Shown: positions 8,857-18,777 of the stretch, one piece after another
How the letters are laid out: every line of letters begins with the position of its first letter
Numbering within the stretch: the stretch's first letter is position 1
Assembly (NCBI GenBank): GCA_028293825.1
Contig: JAQGNY010000010.1
Location: forward strand, 124,001 to 188,000
From: Verrucomicrobiaceae bacterium
GTDB taxonomy: Bacteria; Pseudomonadota; Gammaproteobacteria; Pseudomonadales; CAMLJR01
DNA length: 64,000 bases
Direction of reading: 5' to 3'
Translations under genes and position numbers: made by a program
Notes under the pieces: generated by a model
Database searches by the model: none
Seen by the model: the letters and a program-made list of their open reading frames with translations, nothing else
What the model was told of the DNA's origin: nothing

Positions 8857-10626
8857 ATGCTCAATCAGACCGTCCTGTTTTTGCTCGCCGCTGTGCTATT
8901 GGTGCCGCTCTGTACGCGTTTTGGTTTAGGCGCAGTGCTCGGCTATCTGATAGCTGGCGTGGCGATCGGCCCGGCCGGATTGGACGTCGCCAGCCATGTT
9001 GACGGCATCGCGCACTTGTCGGAGCTCGGCATTGTGTTGCTGCTGTTTCTCATCGGTCTCGAGTTACAGCCAGCGCGATTGTGGGTGCTGCGTCGCCTGG
9101 TTTTCGGCATGGGCGGTGCGCAGGTGTTGGTTACCGGTGCGGTGCTGGCGCTGATTGCTTACGGACTGGGTTTGAGCACGAAAGCGGCGCTAGTCGCAGG
9201 CCTTGGTTTGGCAATGTCGTCCACGGCAATGGTCATGCAAACACTGGCTGAAAAGGGTCAATTGGCGACTCGCCAAGGCCGTGAAGCGTTCGCGATTTTG
9301 CTGTTTCAGGATCTCGCCGTGATCCCGCTGCTGGCGTTGATGCCGTTGTTAAGTGGCGAACACGTCGATCACGCGCAACCCGGCTGGCAGGCCGCCGCAA
9401 AGGCGATCGCCATCATTGCCGGCGCGATTATCGCCAGCCGCACCATCGTGCGTCCGCTATTTCGTATCGTGATCAAATTCGGGGGTCGCGATATTTTTAC
9501 CGCGGCGGCATTGTTGTTGGTGCTCGGTATGGCAATGTTGATGGTGGGCGTCGGTCTGTCGGCATCGTTGGGCGCCTTTCTCGCCGGTGTCCTGCTCGCC
9601 GATTCTGAATATCGCCACGAATTGGAGGCGGCGATCGGCCCCTTCAAAGGTTTGCTTTTAGGGCTGTTTTTTATGGCCGTCGGCATGACCACCAATATCG
9701 GCCTGCTATTTCATGAGCCTCTTTTGGTGGTCGGGCTCGCTGTCGGTTTGATCGCGATCAAAGCCTTAATTCTGTTCGCGCTGCGTTTAGTGCTTAAATC
9801 GCCGCCAGCGACCGCGCGCAAATTGGCGATCTCGCTCGCGCAAGGTGGCGAGTTCGCTTTCGTGCTGTTCGGGTTAGCGACGGATTACCGAATCTTCGAT
9901 CAATACCATGCCGAGCTATTAATGGTGGTGGTCAGTCTTTCGATGGTGCTGTCGCCACTGCTGATGTTGCTCGACGACAAGGTGCTAACGCCATTGCTCG
10001 ACCGCGAAGAAATCCGACCGTTCGACAATATTGATGTGGAAAGTCATCCGGTGATCATTGCCGGTTTCGGCCGCGTCGGGCAGGTGGTGTCACGGATTCT
10101 GAATATGCGCGGCATCGCGTTCACCGCCGTTGATAACAGTCCGCAGCAAGTCGATTTCGTGCGCAAGTTCGGCAACAACATTTACTACGGCGACCCAACG
10201 CATTTGAATTTGCTTTACGCGGCCAAAGTGGATCAGGCCAAGTTGTTCGTACTGGCAATGGACGATGTCGAAACCTCGATAAAAACAGCAATTTTGGTGC
10301 GCAAGCATTTTCCCCATGTGCCGATATATGCACGCGCGCGCAACCGGTTTCACTCGTACAAATTGATGGATCTCGGGGTGAAAATGTTGGTGCGCGAAAC
10401 ATTGCTGTCGAGTATTGATCTCGGTGCCGGCGTGCTGCGCGAGCTTGGCCTTAACGACAGCGAGGTCGAACGTACCGTTACCGCATTCCGCGATTTCGAC
10501 AGCAAATTGCTGCTGCAACAGCATGCGGTTTATCAGGACGAGGCGCTGATGATCCAGTCCTCCAAGCAGGCGGTGGACGACTTGAAAACTTTATTCGAAT
10601 CCGCGCCGGTCGAGCAGGAGGGTTAG
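8857..10626 (+). CDS. CPA2-family cation:proton antiporter with TrkA-N domain (KefB-like)
   Basis: An inner-membrane potassium/sodium:proton exchanger of about 589 residues. The first ~380 residues are a run of hydrophobic segments with the Na/H-exchanger pattern (LGYLIAGVAIGP, LSELGIVLLLFLIGLEL). A Rossmann TrkA-N domain follows (VIIAGFGRVGQVVSRI), which in KefB/KefC binds nucleotide and gates the channel. I choose ATG 8857 because GGAGTG sits eight bases upstream; an in-frame GTG at 8848 overlaps that site. No KefF/KefG-type ancillary oxidoreductase gene is next to it. Whether it is glutathione-adduct gated cannot be told. Confidence 0.9.
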   Translation: MLNQTVLFLLAAVLLVPLCTRFGLGAVLGYLIAGVAIGPAGLDVASHVDGIAHLSELGIVLLLFLIGLELQPARLWVLRRLVFGMGGAQVLVTGAVLALIAYGLGLSTKAALVAGLGLAMSSTAMVMQTLAEKGQLATRQGREAFAILLFQDLAVIPLLALMPLLSGEHVDHAQPGWQAAAKAIAIIAGAIIASRTIVRPLFRIVIKFGGRDIFTAAALLLVLGMAMLMVGVGLSASLGAFLAGVLLADSEYRHELEAAIGPFKGLLLGLFFMAVGMTTNIGLLFHEPLLVVGLAVGLIAIKALILFALRLVLKSPPATARKLAISLAQGGEFAFVLFGLATDYRIFDQYHAELLMVVVSLSMVLSPLLMLLDDKVLTPLLDREEIRPFDNIDVESHPVIIAGFGRVGQVVSRILNMRGIAFTAVDNSPQQVDFVRKFGNNIYYGDPTHLNLLYAAKVDQAKLFVLAMDDVETSIKTAILVRKHFPHVPIYARARNRFHSYKLMDLGVKMLVRETLLSSIDLGAGVLRELGLNDSEVERTVTAFRDFDSKLLLQQHAVYQDEALMIQSSKQAVDDLKTLFESAPVEQEG

Positions 10627-10769
10627 AGTTTGTAATTAGTTCGCATCAACCGTGCACTAACTTGGCGTTAAATCGGTTGAGCGCCTAGACTTCCATCCAA
10701 ATAATTATAGATTGGCGGGCGTGCTGGCCTTATTTCGCCGGCAAATGGTGAGCGCATGGAGAGTTGTTA

Positions 10770-11795
10770 ATGCTTGAATTTCCGGAAGGAATGCAACAAG
10801 CCGTTGCGTATCTAAAAACCGCGGTACCGTTACTGAATAAACTCGCATTGCCGCCAAATCCGATTAATTACGGGTTGTGGTACGTGCATCTCAGCGGTCG
10901 CCGTCCTGAGCTAAGCGCAACGATAGAAAAAATTTCCAAGGGTCTTGAGCCCTACGACGAAACCATACTGGCCGCGCTGTTTGAAACGCATGTCTGTTTA
11001 AAAGGCGCGGAGGTTAACGGCAAAGCAGCGGCAAAATTTCATTTGCTCACAACGATGTTGCAAGAGCATTTACATACCAGCATCGACAGCAGCACGCGCC
11101 TCGATAAAAGCGTGCAGAGCTCGCGGCAATCGTTGCAGGCAGCCATCAATATTAACGACGTGGTGACAACCGTTGCGAACGTGGTTGCATTGCTCGATAG
11201 CTTTAATGAAACCAATCGCGAATGTCGGCGCACGATGCAAGAGGCTGATGAGGAGATCGATCGTTTGCGGGTGGAGCTTGAACGTGCACAGCAAAATGCC
11301 AATATCGACGAATTAACGCGCCTGTATAACCGCGCCACTTTTTACCGCGAAATAAAGCGAAAAATTGCGCGCAGTCCCGAACCAAAATTATGTGTTGTGA
11401 TGTGCGATCTCGATTATTTTAAAACCATCAACGATCGCTTCGGGCATTTAATGGGCGACCGTGTATTGCAGCGAATTGGCGCGTTACTGCTTGAGCAAAG
11501 TCGCGATGGCACACTTGCCGCACGCTACGGCGGCGAAGAGTTTGCGTTGATTATCAGCGACGCTGATCTCGACGAAGCGACGTTATTTGCCGAGCGTTTG
11601 CGCAACAGCATTCAGCAGATGCGGATAAAAATTCGCAACTCCGACACGGTGCTGGAACGCTTAACCGCATCGTTTGGTGTCTCAACATTTCGCGCTGGCG
11701 ATACCGTCGAAACATTATTTGAGCGCGCCGATCGCGCGTTGTATTTAGCTAAAGAATACGGTCGAAACATTACCGTTACGGAAAAGTCGATTTAA
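10770..11795 (+). CDS. Diguanylate cyclase, GGDEF domain with helical N-terminal region
   Basis: Probably makes cyclic di-GMP from two GTP. The C-terminal half is a complete GGDEF domain: DELTRLYNRATFY, the metal-site MCDLDYFKTINDRFGH, and active-site RYGGEEF. The inhibitory I-site normally reads RxxD just before the active site; here it reads RDGT, so product inhibition may be weakened. The N-terminal ~170 residues are soluble and mainly helical, resembling sensory regions seen ahead of GGDEF domains, with a heptad-like stretch before the cyclase. ATG 10770 is preferred because GGAGAG lies seven bases upstream; a TTG at 10764 is also in frame. Confidence 0.9.
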   Translation: MLEFPEGMQQAVAYLKTAVPLLNKLALPPNPINYGLWYVHLSGRRPELSATIEKISKGLEPYDETILAALFETHVCLKGAEVNGKAAAKFHLLTTMLQEHLHTSIDSSTRLDKSVQSSRQSLQAAININDVVTTVANVVALLDSFNETNRECRRTMQEADEEIDRLRVELERAQQNANIDELTRLYNRATFYREIKRKIARSPEPKLCVVMCDLDYFKTINDRFGHLMGDRVLQRIGALLLEQSRDGTLAARYGGEEFALIISDADLDEATLFAERLRNSIQQMRIKIRNSDTVLERLTASFGVSTFRAGDTVETLFERADRALYLAKEYGRNITVTEKSI

Positions 11796-11858
11796 CTGCC
11801 GGCGAAAATTTCTCAACAAAATGCAAAAAATAAAGTTGTTTGAATCGCCGATAAATAA

Positions 11859-12215
11859 TTAGCCGCCCGCAATTTTTACTTTGTAGCCGAGTCGCTCCAG
11901 CTCCGTTTTTAATGTCTCACGATGGTCGCCCTGAATTTCAATGGTGTCGCCTTTGACGGCGCCGCCGCAGCCGCAACGTTGTTTTAGCGTTTTGGCTAAG
12001 TCTTTAATAGCTTCTCCTGCCAGCGCTAAACCACTGATGACGACGACTGCTTTGCCGGCGCGTCCCTGTGTTTGCCGCTGCAGGCGGACGATGCCGTCGC
12101 CGATTAGGCCACTTGCTGTCAGCTTATTTGTTTTATTTTTGCAGTCGCAAACCGCCACAGGTTTGCTGCAGGTGGGGCACAAACGGCCCTTATCGGTGCT
12201 GTAAACCAAGCTCAT
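11859..12215 (-). CDS. yciH: SUI1/eIF1-like translation initiation factor YciH
   Basis: A 118-residue protein of the bacterial eIF1/SUI1 family, which influences start-codon fidelity during translation initiation. The N-terminal part has a Cys cluster (CPTCSKPVAVCDC) resembling a small metal-binding element. The SUI1 domain follows (GRAGKAVVVISGLAL ... KQRCGCGGAVKGDTIEIQGDH) with the family basic and glycine residues. It is convergent with the upstream GGDEF gene and divergent from slyX, so it is a stand-alone unit. Confidence 0.92.
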   Translation of the reverse strand: MSLVYSTDKGRLCPTCSKPVAVCDCKNKTNKLTASGLIGDGIVRLQRQTQGRAGKAVVVISGLALAGEAIKDLAKTLKQRCGCGGAVKGDTIEIQGDHRETLKTELERLGYKVKIAGG

Positions 12216-12299
12216 ATCGTTCGACTCCTCGCAGTCATCAGTATAATGGCCGCCTTATTCGACATTACCATCGGATATCACTTTGTCGCGGAGCTCAGC

Positions 12300-12533
12300 A
12301 TGACCGAATCATCGCAGGAAAAATTGGATGAACTACGGAATCAATTAGTGGAGCTGCAGACTCAGCTCGCTTTTCAGGAAGATACGTTGCACGCATTGGA
12401 TCTGGTCGTCACTGCACAGCAGCAACAAATGGACAAAATATTGCGCGTCAATTCGCGCTTGGAGCAGCAGGTTTCTGAATTGGCCGGCTGGGTCGATGAG
12501 CAGCGCGAAGACGAGCGCCCGCCGCATTACTAG
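12300..12533 (+). CDS. slyX: SlyX family protein
   Basis: A 77-residue, strongly coiled-coil protein. The SlyX hallmarks are clear: LVELQTQLAFQEDTLHALD, VVTAQQQQMDKI and the near-invariant C-terminus ERPPHY. Its molecular role is unknown in any species, though the family is widespread in proteobacteria. I choose ATG 12300 rather than the upstream in-frame ATG 12246. It has GGAG at about ten bases, and family members begin near this residue. The gene is divergent from yciH. Confidence 0.92.
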   Translation: MTESSQEKLDELRNQLVELQTQLAFQEDTLHALDLVVTAQQQQMDKILRVNSRLEQQVSELAGWVDEQREDERPPHY

Positions 12534-12692
12534 GGCGCACGCAGCTTGATGCAAGCAATGAAGACCTTTGGAAATTAATACCTTTGAACAATAACTGTCA
12601 TGTTGCCGGTTCTGGGGCGGAATCATGCGGTGCCGTCTGCTAGACTTAGCGCTTGCGATAAATACCAAAAGCTCAATTCATCAGCGCAATTT

Positions 12693-13301
12693 ATGCCTCA
12701 AGTTCAGCTCTCCGAAAACCTTCGCGATGCCTTTACGGAAATCGCCAACATAGCGGTCGGTCAGACTGCGGACAAGATCGCCCGCAGTTTTTCCACTTTC
12801 GTGGTGATGCCGATTCCGCGCGTGCATTTATTGGAGTCCGCCGATATCCACATGGCGTTGACTGCAATGGATGGCGCGGACAGCGTAACCGCTGTCACCC
12901 AGGCCTTTTTTGCCGAAGGCATAAGCGGCGAAGCGTTATTGTTATTCGGCACTGGCACGGGCTCCGATCTTTCGCAATTAATGGGTTACGAGCCGACCAG
13001 CGATCCGCGCGCGCAGCTCGAACATATGTTGGAAATGGCTTCTCTGTTAAATGGTTCGTGCATTCAGTCGGTGCTCGAACAGCTTGAAATCGATGTATTG
13101 ATCGGCTATCCCGTGCTGCTTGGGCAACGCAAAAGAGCGAGTGAAATGTTCGCGGACTATAAGTTTCCGTGGAGCGAGACGCTTGCGATCGAGCTTAATT
13201 ACACGTTTGAAAACTTCGCCACTACCTGTGACTTGGTGCTCTTGTTTCATCAACAGGCACTGCCTACGCTATTTAAAAAGCTTGAAGTGTTGCTCGCCTG
13301 A
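12693..13301 (+). CDS. CheC-like chemotaxis phosphatase-family protein
   Basis: CheC/CheX/FliY proteins remove the phosphate from CheY-like receiver domains. This 202-residue protein has the two helical signatures of CheC, EIANIAVGQTADKIA near the N-terminus and EMASLLNGSCIQSVL in the second half, each with the Glu and Asn used in the phosphatase site. It is translated directly into a PAS-GGDEF gene, the stop and start sharing one base at 13301. No CheY, CheA or methyl-accepting protein is nearby, so its partner is probably a receiver encoded elsewhere. ATG 12693 fits the family N-terminus; an in-frame upstream ATG 12600 would add an unlikely extension. Confidence 0.82.
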   Translation: MPQVQLSENLRDAFTEIANIAVGQTADKIARSFSTFVVMPIPRVHLLESADIHMALTAMDGADSVTAVTQAFFAEGISGEALLLFGTGTGSDLSQLMGYEPTSDPRAQLEHMLEMASLLNGSCIQSVLEQLEIDVLIGYPVLLGQRKRASEMFADYKFPWSETLAIELNYTFENFATTCDLVLLFHQQALPTLFKKLEVLLA

Positions 13302-14257
13302 TGGATGCTGACGATTTCAAAGAATTACACTGGCTACTGGATGTTATCCAGAGCTCGAATATCGGCATCGTGGTGCTGAATCGCACGCTGGAAGTCGAAG
13401 TATTCAATCGTTTCATGCAAGCCCATAGCGGTATTTCGTCCGAGCGCGCGATGGGTCACGCCATTACCGAATTGTTTCCCGATCTGCCCGAGCAATGGTT
13501 ATGGCGCCGTATGCAAACCGTGTTCGAGCTGGGCATTCCTGTTTACACGACCTGGGAAGAGCGGCCTTATTTATTTCGGTTTCCGTTACATCTGCCGATT
13601 CATTACGACGTCGACATGATGTATCAGAACGTCATGTTCGTGCCGCTGCGCGCGTCCAACGATAAAGTCGAGCGCGTCGGTATTGTCGTGCACGATGTCA
13701 CCGAAAGCGCGCTGGCGCGACAGGCACTTGAAGCCACTCGCGCCGAATTGTTGCAAGTGAGTCGCACCGATCGACTCACCAATTTGTGGTCGCGCGGTTA
13801 TTGGGAAGAGCGCTTTCGCGAAGAATGGCAGCGCGCGCAACGGACCGGCGAAAAAGTCACACTGGTTATGTTCGATATCGATCATTTCAAACTCGTTAAC
13901 GATACGTACGGTCATCCGACCGGCGACGAAGGCATTCGGTTGGTATCGCGTATGCTGCGTGAAAATTCGCGCGATATCGATATTTGCGGGCGTTACGGCG
14001 GTGAGGAATTTGTCGCGATTTTGTTAGATACCGATACTGCGGGTGCTGAAATTTTTTGCGAGCGCTTGCGCACTGCGGTTGAAGCTCAATCGGTGCTGGG
14101 GCCGAATCAACAAATGGTGAAATTTACCATTAGCTTGGGTATCTCAGAGTTACACGGCAATATCGAAAGTGCCAACAGTTGGCTTGAGCGCGCCGATAAA
14201 GCGCTGTATCGCGCTAAGACCGGCGGCCGCAATCAAACTCAAATCTTTGACGTCTAA
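13301..14257 (+). CDS. PAS-GGDEF diguanylate cyclase
   Basis: A 318-residue soluble sensor cyclase. The first ~140 residues form a PAS domain (LLDVIQSSNIGIVVLNRTLEVEVFN ... GIVVHDVTESALARQAL; quoted in two parts). The GGDEF domain follows with DRLTNLWSRGYWEERF, metal residues in MFDIDHFKLVNDTYGHP, active site GRYGGEEF and an intact RxxD I-site (RDID). It should therefore make c-di-GMP and be product-inhibited. It overlaps the CheC-like gene by one base, so the two are very probably made together. Its stop codon abuts, with no spacing, the stop of the convergent cold-shock gene. Confidence 0.92.
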   Translation: MDADDFKELHWLLDVIQSSNIGIVVLNRTLEVEVFNRFMQAHSGISSERAMGHAITELFPDLPEQWLWRRMQTVFELGIPVYTTWEERPYLFRFPLHLPIHYDVDMMYQNVMFVPLRASNDKVERVGIVVHDVTESALARQALEATRAELLQVSRTDRLTNLWSRGYWEERFREEWQRAQRTGEKVTLVMFDIDHFKLVNDTYGHPTGDEGIRLVSRMLRENSRDIDICGRYGGEEFVAILLDTDTAGAEIFCERLRTAVEAQSVLGPNQQMVKFTISLGISELHGNIESANSWLERADKALYRAKTGGRNQTQIFDV

Positions 14258-14467
14258 TCAGACCTTATCCACTTCTTCGGCGTGCAATCCCTTCGGGCCT
14301 TGCATCAACGCGAATTCAACTTGTTGTCCCTGCGTGAGCGTGCGATAGCCGTCGCCGCGAATCGAGCGAAAATGCACAAATACATCGTCGCCGCCATCAT
14401 GGGTGATGAAGCCAAAGCCCTTGGCATTATTGAACCATTTGACGATTCCTTTGATACGGTCTGACAT
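14258..14467 (-). CDS. Cold-shock domain protein (CspA family)
   Basis: A 69-residue single-strand nucleic-acid binding protein. RNP1 (KGFGFI, residues 16-21) and RNP2 (DVFVHF, residues 28-33) are intact, with the flanking KWFN aromatic residues. The start at 14467 is supported by AGAGGA upstream. A longer reading frame to 14539 exists but adds non-family residues. The 5' side carries an inverted repeat (CCACGC/GCGTGG, 14509-14528) that would lie in the transcript leader, where many csp genes have thermosensitive structure; that role is only a suggestion. Confidence 0.93.
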   Translation of the reverse strand: MSDRIKGIVKWFNNAKGFGFITHDGGDDVFVHFRSIRGDGYRTLTQGQQVEFALMQGPKGLHAEEVDKV

Positions 14468-15020
14468 CACACCATCCTCTAAACCAAGCATCGTTATTGT
14501 CACCATTTCCACGCTAGAGCCGGCGTGGCAGTACCGCATGACTGCGCTGCCGACTTTCCGACAAACTCAGCGCATGCAAAAAAGCGAACGCAAGAATTGC
14601 GTCGCAGCCAAAGCGTAAAAATAAAAAAAGACGAGAAAATAAGGCTGGAGTGGATACCGTAAAAAGGTAACGCATGCTGCCGAAGCAGAAAGATAGGAAA
14701 GAGTTTGCAAACATCGCGACAGCCCAGCGTTTTATTATTTTTCAGCGCAGCTCAGGTTCGCTGAAAAGCGGGGGGCGAACAAATTAATTTTGCGTAATCG
14801 GTGAGAGCAGTGGCGAGGAGGGCACGAAAAAATAGATACCGGATCGAATAAGCGAATTAAATCTGCAGCGATTAGCGGGACTTAAAAATTGGTTTTGGAG
14901 AGTAGAAGCGCGTGAGCTTCGCGGTGAAGTGCGCTACGTGTCGATTAATTATGTCGATTTTTTCTATCGCAAGGGATGCATCTTGCACCCCGAAGCTCGA
15001 CAACAAGAACGTTTAAATGA
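14468..15020. other. Gap of about 550 bases: csp leader and valS 3' flank
   Basis: I find no supported gene. The left part must contain the cold-shock promoter and leader, including the stem at 14509-14528. The right part follows the end of valS. It includes an 8-bp inverted repeat GAGCTTCG/CGAAGCTC (about 14908 and 14991) some 75 bases apart. No T-run terminator for valS is obvious. Short frames on the minus strand here have low-complexity, unlikely translations. Confidence 0.5.
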
Positions 15021-17948
15021 CTACAGGGCCGCGATAGTGGCGCGCTGTAAATGCAATTGCGATAACGCGATTTGCTGCGAGGCAAGTTTTTCGCGCTCCT
15101 TAGCGACCACGTCTGCCGGAGCACGCGCAGTAAAGTCAGCGTTGTTCAGTTTGCCTTCCAGTTTCGCCAATTCCTTTTCGATTTTTTCTATTTCTTTCGC
15201 GAGCCGCGCGAGCTCAGCATCCTTGTCGATCAAATCGGCCATTGGTACCAACAGCTGCATATTGCCGGCTAGTTGAGTGGCACAGAGCGGCGCTTCACTG
15301 CCGGCATCGAGCCACTGAATTTCGGAAAGCTTCGCCAGCTTTTTCAAAAATGCCGCGTTCTCATTGGTGCGACGCTGATCTTCGTTGTCGCCATTGCGCA
15401 AAAACAGTGGGATTTCGCGCGCGGGAGAAATATTCATTTCGCCGCGAATATTGCGCACACCGAGAATTACCGCTTGCAGCCATTTAATATCGGCTTCGGC
15501 ATTTTCATCGATACGACTTTCATCAAGCTGCGGATAAGGCTGCAACATGATTGTGTCGCTGTCTTTTTCGGTGAACGCATGACCGGCTAACGGCGCCGCC
15601 AGTTGCCAAATTTCTTCGGTGATAAATGGCATCAGCGGATGCAACAAACGCAGCGTTGTTTCTAACACCCGGATCAAGGTGCGGCGTGTGCCTTTCTTTT
15701 GCGCGGCGCTGGCATTGTCATCCCACAATACCGGTTTCGATAATTCCAGATACCAATCGCAGTAATCGTTCCAGACGAATTCATAAATTGCCTGCGCGGC
15801 AAAATCCAAACGATAACTCGCGAACGCTTTTTCTATTTCGGCTTCGGTGCGCTGTAGCTTGGAAATAATCCAGCGGTCGGCAAGGCTTAAAACGTAATCG
15901 CTGTCGGCGCTATTCGCACCGCAGTCTTGCTCTTCGCAATTGCTTAAAACATAACGCGCCGCGTTCCAAATTTTATTGCAGAAGTTGCGGAAGCCTTCGA
16001 TACGACCGACATCGAATTTAATATCGCGACCGGTTGATGCGAGCGAGTAATAGGTAAAGCGCAACGCGTCGGTGCCGTACGGCGCAATGCCTTCCGGAAA
16101 TTGTTTGCGCGTGGATTTTTCGACTTTCGCGGCGAGCTGCGGTTGCATCATGCCGCTGGTGCGCTTCTGCACCAGACTTTCGAGATCGATGCCGTCGATC
16201 AAGTCGATCGGGTCGAGCACGTTGCCTTTCGACTTCGACATTTTCTGGCCTTCGGCATCGCGCACCAGGCCATGAACGTAAACGGTTTTGAACGGTACCT
16301 GTGGTTTGCCGTTTTCATCTTTAATAAAATGCAGCGTCATCATGATCATCCGGGCTACCCAGAAGAAAATAATGTCGAAGCCGGTGACCAACACATTGGT
16401 CGGATGAAAGGTTTTCAAGTCAGCGGTCTGCTCGGGCCAGCCGAGTGTCGAGAACGTCCACAACGCCGACGAGAACCAGGTGTCGAGTACATCGTCGTCG
16501 CGCTTTAATTCGATGTCGCCCAAATCATATTTTTTGCGTACTTCGCCCTCCGTGCGGCCGACATATGGGTTGCCATGGTAGTCGTACCATGCGGGTATTT
16601 GATGCCCCCACCATAATTGCCGCGAAATACACCAATCCTGAATGTCGCGCATCCACGAGAAATACATGTTTTCGTATTGCTGAGGCACGAATTGAATATC
16701 GCCGTTTTCAACGGCGGCAATTGCAGGCACGGCGAGTTTTTTTGCATCGACATACCATTGATTCGTCAGCCATGGTTCGATAACGACACCGCTGCGATCG
16801 CCGCGGGGGACTTTTATTTTGTGCTCGGCGATTTTTTCCAGCAGACCGAGCGCATCGAGGTCAGCGACGATTTGCTTACGCGCGACGAAGCGATCGAGGC
16901 CTGAATATTGAGATGGAAGGGTAAGTTTATGCTCCTCGCGAGTGTTCATATGAACACCATCGTGATAATCCCCATCACGCTGTAGAAGGGTGTCGCCATT
17001 GGGGAGCTTTAAAGACGCACCTGGGACTAATATCACATCAGCATCAGCGAGTATTGACGCGTTCGCATCCATAACATTAACGAGCGCCAATTTATGGCGT
17101 TTGCCCACTTCATAGTCATTGAAGTCATGTGCCGGCGTAATTTTCACGCAACCTGTGCCGAATTCTTTATCGACATAATCGTCGGCAATAATCGGAATTT
17201 CGCGATTGGCTAGCGGCAGCAAAATGTTTTTGCCGATTAAATGTTTATATCTTTCGTCGTTGGGATTTACCGCTACCGCGCTGTCGCCGAGCATTGTTTC
17301 CGGACGTGTTGTCGCAACAACCAAATGCCCGGAACCATCGGATAGCGGATAGCGGATATGCCACATCGAACCGTTTTCTTCGTCGCTGACAACTTCGAGA
17401 TCGGAAATTGCGGTGTGTAAAACCGGGTCCCAGTTCACCAGACGTTTGCCGCGATAAATCAGGCCTTCTTCATGCAGACACACGAACACCTCAGTGACGG
17501 CGTTAGATAAACCTGCATCCATCGTGAAGCGTTCGCGCGACCAATCGGTCGATGCGCCCATGCGGCGCAATTGACGCGTGATGGTGCCGCCGGATTGCTC
17601 TTTCCACTCCCACACTTTCTCGATAAATTTTTCGCGGCCTAATTCAGCGCGTTTAATGCCTTGTGCTTCGAGTTGGCGCTCAACCACCATTTGCGTCGCG
17701 ATGCCGGCGTGATCGGTGCCGACCTGCCACAGGGTTTTATTGCCGCGCATGCGGTGATAACGAATCAGCGCGTCCATGATCGCTTCTTGAAAACCGTGGC
17801 CCATATGCAAGCTGCCGGTCACGTTCGGTGGCGGAATCATGATGCAGTAGGGCGCACCGTCGCCCTGCGGTGCGAAATAACCAGCGCTTTCCCAGCGCTC
17901 GTACCAATTGCGTTCGATGTCGGCGGGTTGAAACGTTTTTTCTATCAT
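15021..17948 (-). CDS. valS: Valyl-tRNA synthetase
   Basis: Class I aminoacyl-tRNA synthetase charging tRNA-Val, with editing of mischarged threonine. The 975-residue protein has the HIGH-type motif in [13 protein letters not shown], the KMSKS motif ([20 protein letters not shown]), the editing-domain segment ([17 protein letters not shown]) and a C-terminal coiled-coil tRNA-binding arm. Two inserts relative to E. coli are visible, one after VNVMDANA in the editing domain and one after the KMSKS loop ([13 protein letters not shown]). Both occur in Pseudomonas enzymes. It follows the acidic hypothetical gene and pepA on the same strand, an arrangement familiar from Pseudomonas. Confidence 0.98.
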   Translation of the reverse strand: MIEKTFQPADIERNWYERWESAGYFAPQGDGAPYCIMIPPPNVTGSLHMGHGFQEAIMDALIRYHRMRGNKTLWQVGTDHAGIATQMVVERQLEAQGIKRAELGREKFIEKVWEWKEQSGGTITRQLRRMGASTDWSRERFTMDAGLSNAVTEVFVCLHEEGLIYRGKRLVNWDPVLHTAISDLEVVSDEENGSMWHIRYPLSDGSGHLVVATTRPETMLGDSAVAVNPNDERYKHLIGKNILLPLANREIPIIADDYVDKEFGTGCVKITPAHDFNDYEVGKRHKLALVNVMDANASILADADVILVPGASLKLPNGDTLLQRDGDYHDGVHMNTREEHKLTLPSQYSGLDRFVARKQIVADLDALGLLEKIAEHKIKVPRGDRSGVVIEPWLTNQWYVDAKKLAVPAIAAVENGDIQFVPQQYENMYFSWMRDIQDWCISRQLWWGHQIPAWYDYHGNPYVGRTEGEVRKKYDLGDIELKRDDDVLDTWFSSALWTFSTLGWPEQTADLKTFHPTNVLVTGFDIIFFWVARMIMMTLHFIKDENGKPQVPFKTVYVHGLVRDAEGQKMSKSKGNVLDPIDLIDGIDLESLVQKRTSGMMQPQLAAKVEKSTRKQFPEGIAPYGTDALRFTYYSLASTGRDIKFDVGRIEGFRNFCNKIWNAARYVLSNCEEQDCGANSADSDYVLSLADRWIISKLQRTEAEIEKAFASYRLDFAAQAIYEFVWNDYCDWYLELSKPVLWDDNASAAQKKGTRRTLIRVLETTLRLLHPLMPFITEEIWQLAAPLAGHAFTEKDSDTIMLQPYPQLDESRIDENAEADIKWLQAVILGVRNIRGEMNISPAREIPLFLRNGDNEDQRRTNENAAFLKKLAKLSEIQWLDAGSEAPLCATQLAGNMQLLVPMADLIDKDAELARLAKEIEKIEKELAKLEGKLNNADFTARAPADVVAKEREKLASQQIALSQLHLQRATIAAL

Positions 17949-18119
17949 TGCGAATTCGACAGCCTGAATAAAAATTTGAGAGCGCTACGCAATGCCGAAT
18001 GACGCAGCAGCCAAGCTGCAAGCATGCGTTCAAAATCGGCTATTACTACGAGGGAGTTGCGCTGAATAAGGCGGCAGTATAACCCGGTTACGCGGGGCGC
18101 CGAAAACTCGGCGGCGGGC

Positions 18120-18671
18120 TTATTCCGATTCTTTCCAGCGCTTTAGCGTGGCGTCGTCGAGCTGACTTAAGCGTTCGCGCAGCGCCGCTTCGATCTGCGG
18201 AATAAATTCATCGACCAGCTCTTGTACCAGCACTTCACGGCTGTAGTCGGGGCGTACGCGTTGCGCTGGATGGGTGGAAGGCTTGAATACTGTCGCGGCG
18301 ATTGACGCTGCGGGAATTATTGCCGCAGCAATGATTGGTTCGGGTGTTTTGTCATGGAGCAGCGTGTCGAGGCTAAAGCGCGGGAATTGCACATCGGGCT
18401 GCGCTCTGGACGCGGCCACCGTTATTTGTTCATCGATATCCGTGTCGGCATTTTCCTTCTCGTCACCTTCCGTGTCCTCCTCAAAAATCTGGCCGAGGTT
18501 TAGCAGCTGCGAATTGGCATTGAGGTTGTTGATGACCATATCGTCGAGCAGCGGAATATCGAGCAGCGCGGCGTCGTCATCGTCGAGGATGTCTTTGATT
18601 GACTCAAGCTCATCGAGCAAATGATCGGCAGGCAGGCGATCGGAGTTATTAAAGGAATCGAAATCGGACAT
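18120..18671 (-). CDS. Acidic protein of unknown function between pepA and valS
   Basis: A 183-residue protein with no signal peptide or membrane segment. The N-terminal half is strongly acidic (DILDDDDAALLDIPLLDD; EEDTEGDEKENADTD). A low-complexity Ala/Ile/Pro middle follows. The C-terminal ~40 residues look helical and conserved-like (REVLVQELVDEFIPQIEAAL, then RERLSQLDDATLKRW). In Pseudomonas a hypothetical gene occupies the same site between holC and valS, and this may be its counterpart. The C-terminal helix suggests a protein-protein interaction module. No function is assigned. DNA polymerase III chi (holC), usual at this locus, is not found. Confidence 0.75.
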   Translation of the reverse strand: MSDFDSFNNSDRLPADHLLDELESIKDILDDDDAALLDIPLLDDMVINNLNANSQLLNLGQIFEEDTEGDEKENADTDIDEQITVAASRAQPDVQFPRFSLDTLLHDKTPEPIIAAAIIPAASIAATVFKPSTHPAQRVRPDYSREVLVQELVDEFIPQIEAALRERLSQLDDATLKRWKESE

Positions 18672-18777
18672 AACGAAGCGCTCGGCACGGCTGCTAGTGC
18701 CCGACAGGTGCGTCGGGGTTTAGAAAATCTAGCAGCCAGTCCGCGTTTGCGCTCGTGCTTCAGGGTGTTGTTGTGAA

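Noticed and set aside
14514-14714. 66-codon minus-strand frame upstream of the cold-shock gene
   Set aside because: Phe/Leu/Arg low-complexity translation without start signals; this is the csp leader region.
15021-17948. Long inserts in valyl-tRNA synthetase as a possible novelty
   Set aside because: From memory, Pseudomonas enzymes have comparable inserts in the editing domain and after the KMSKS loop, so these are lineage features.
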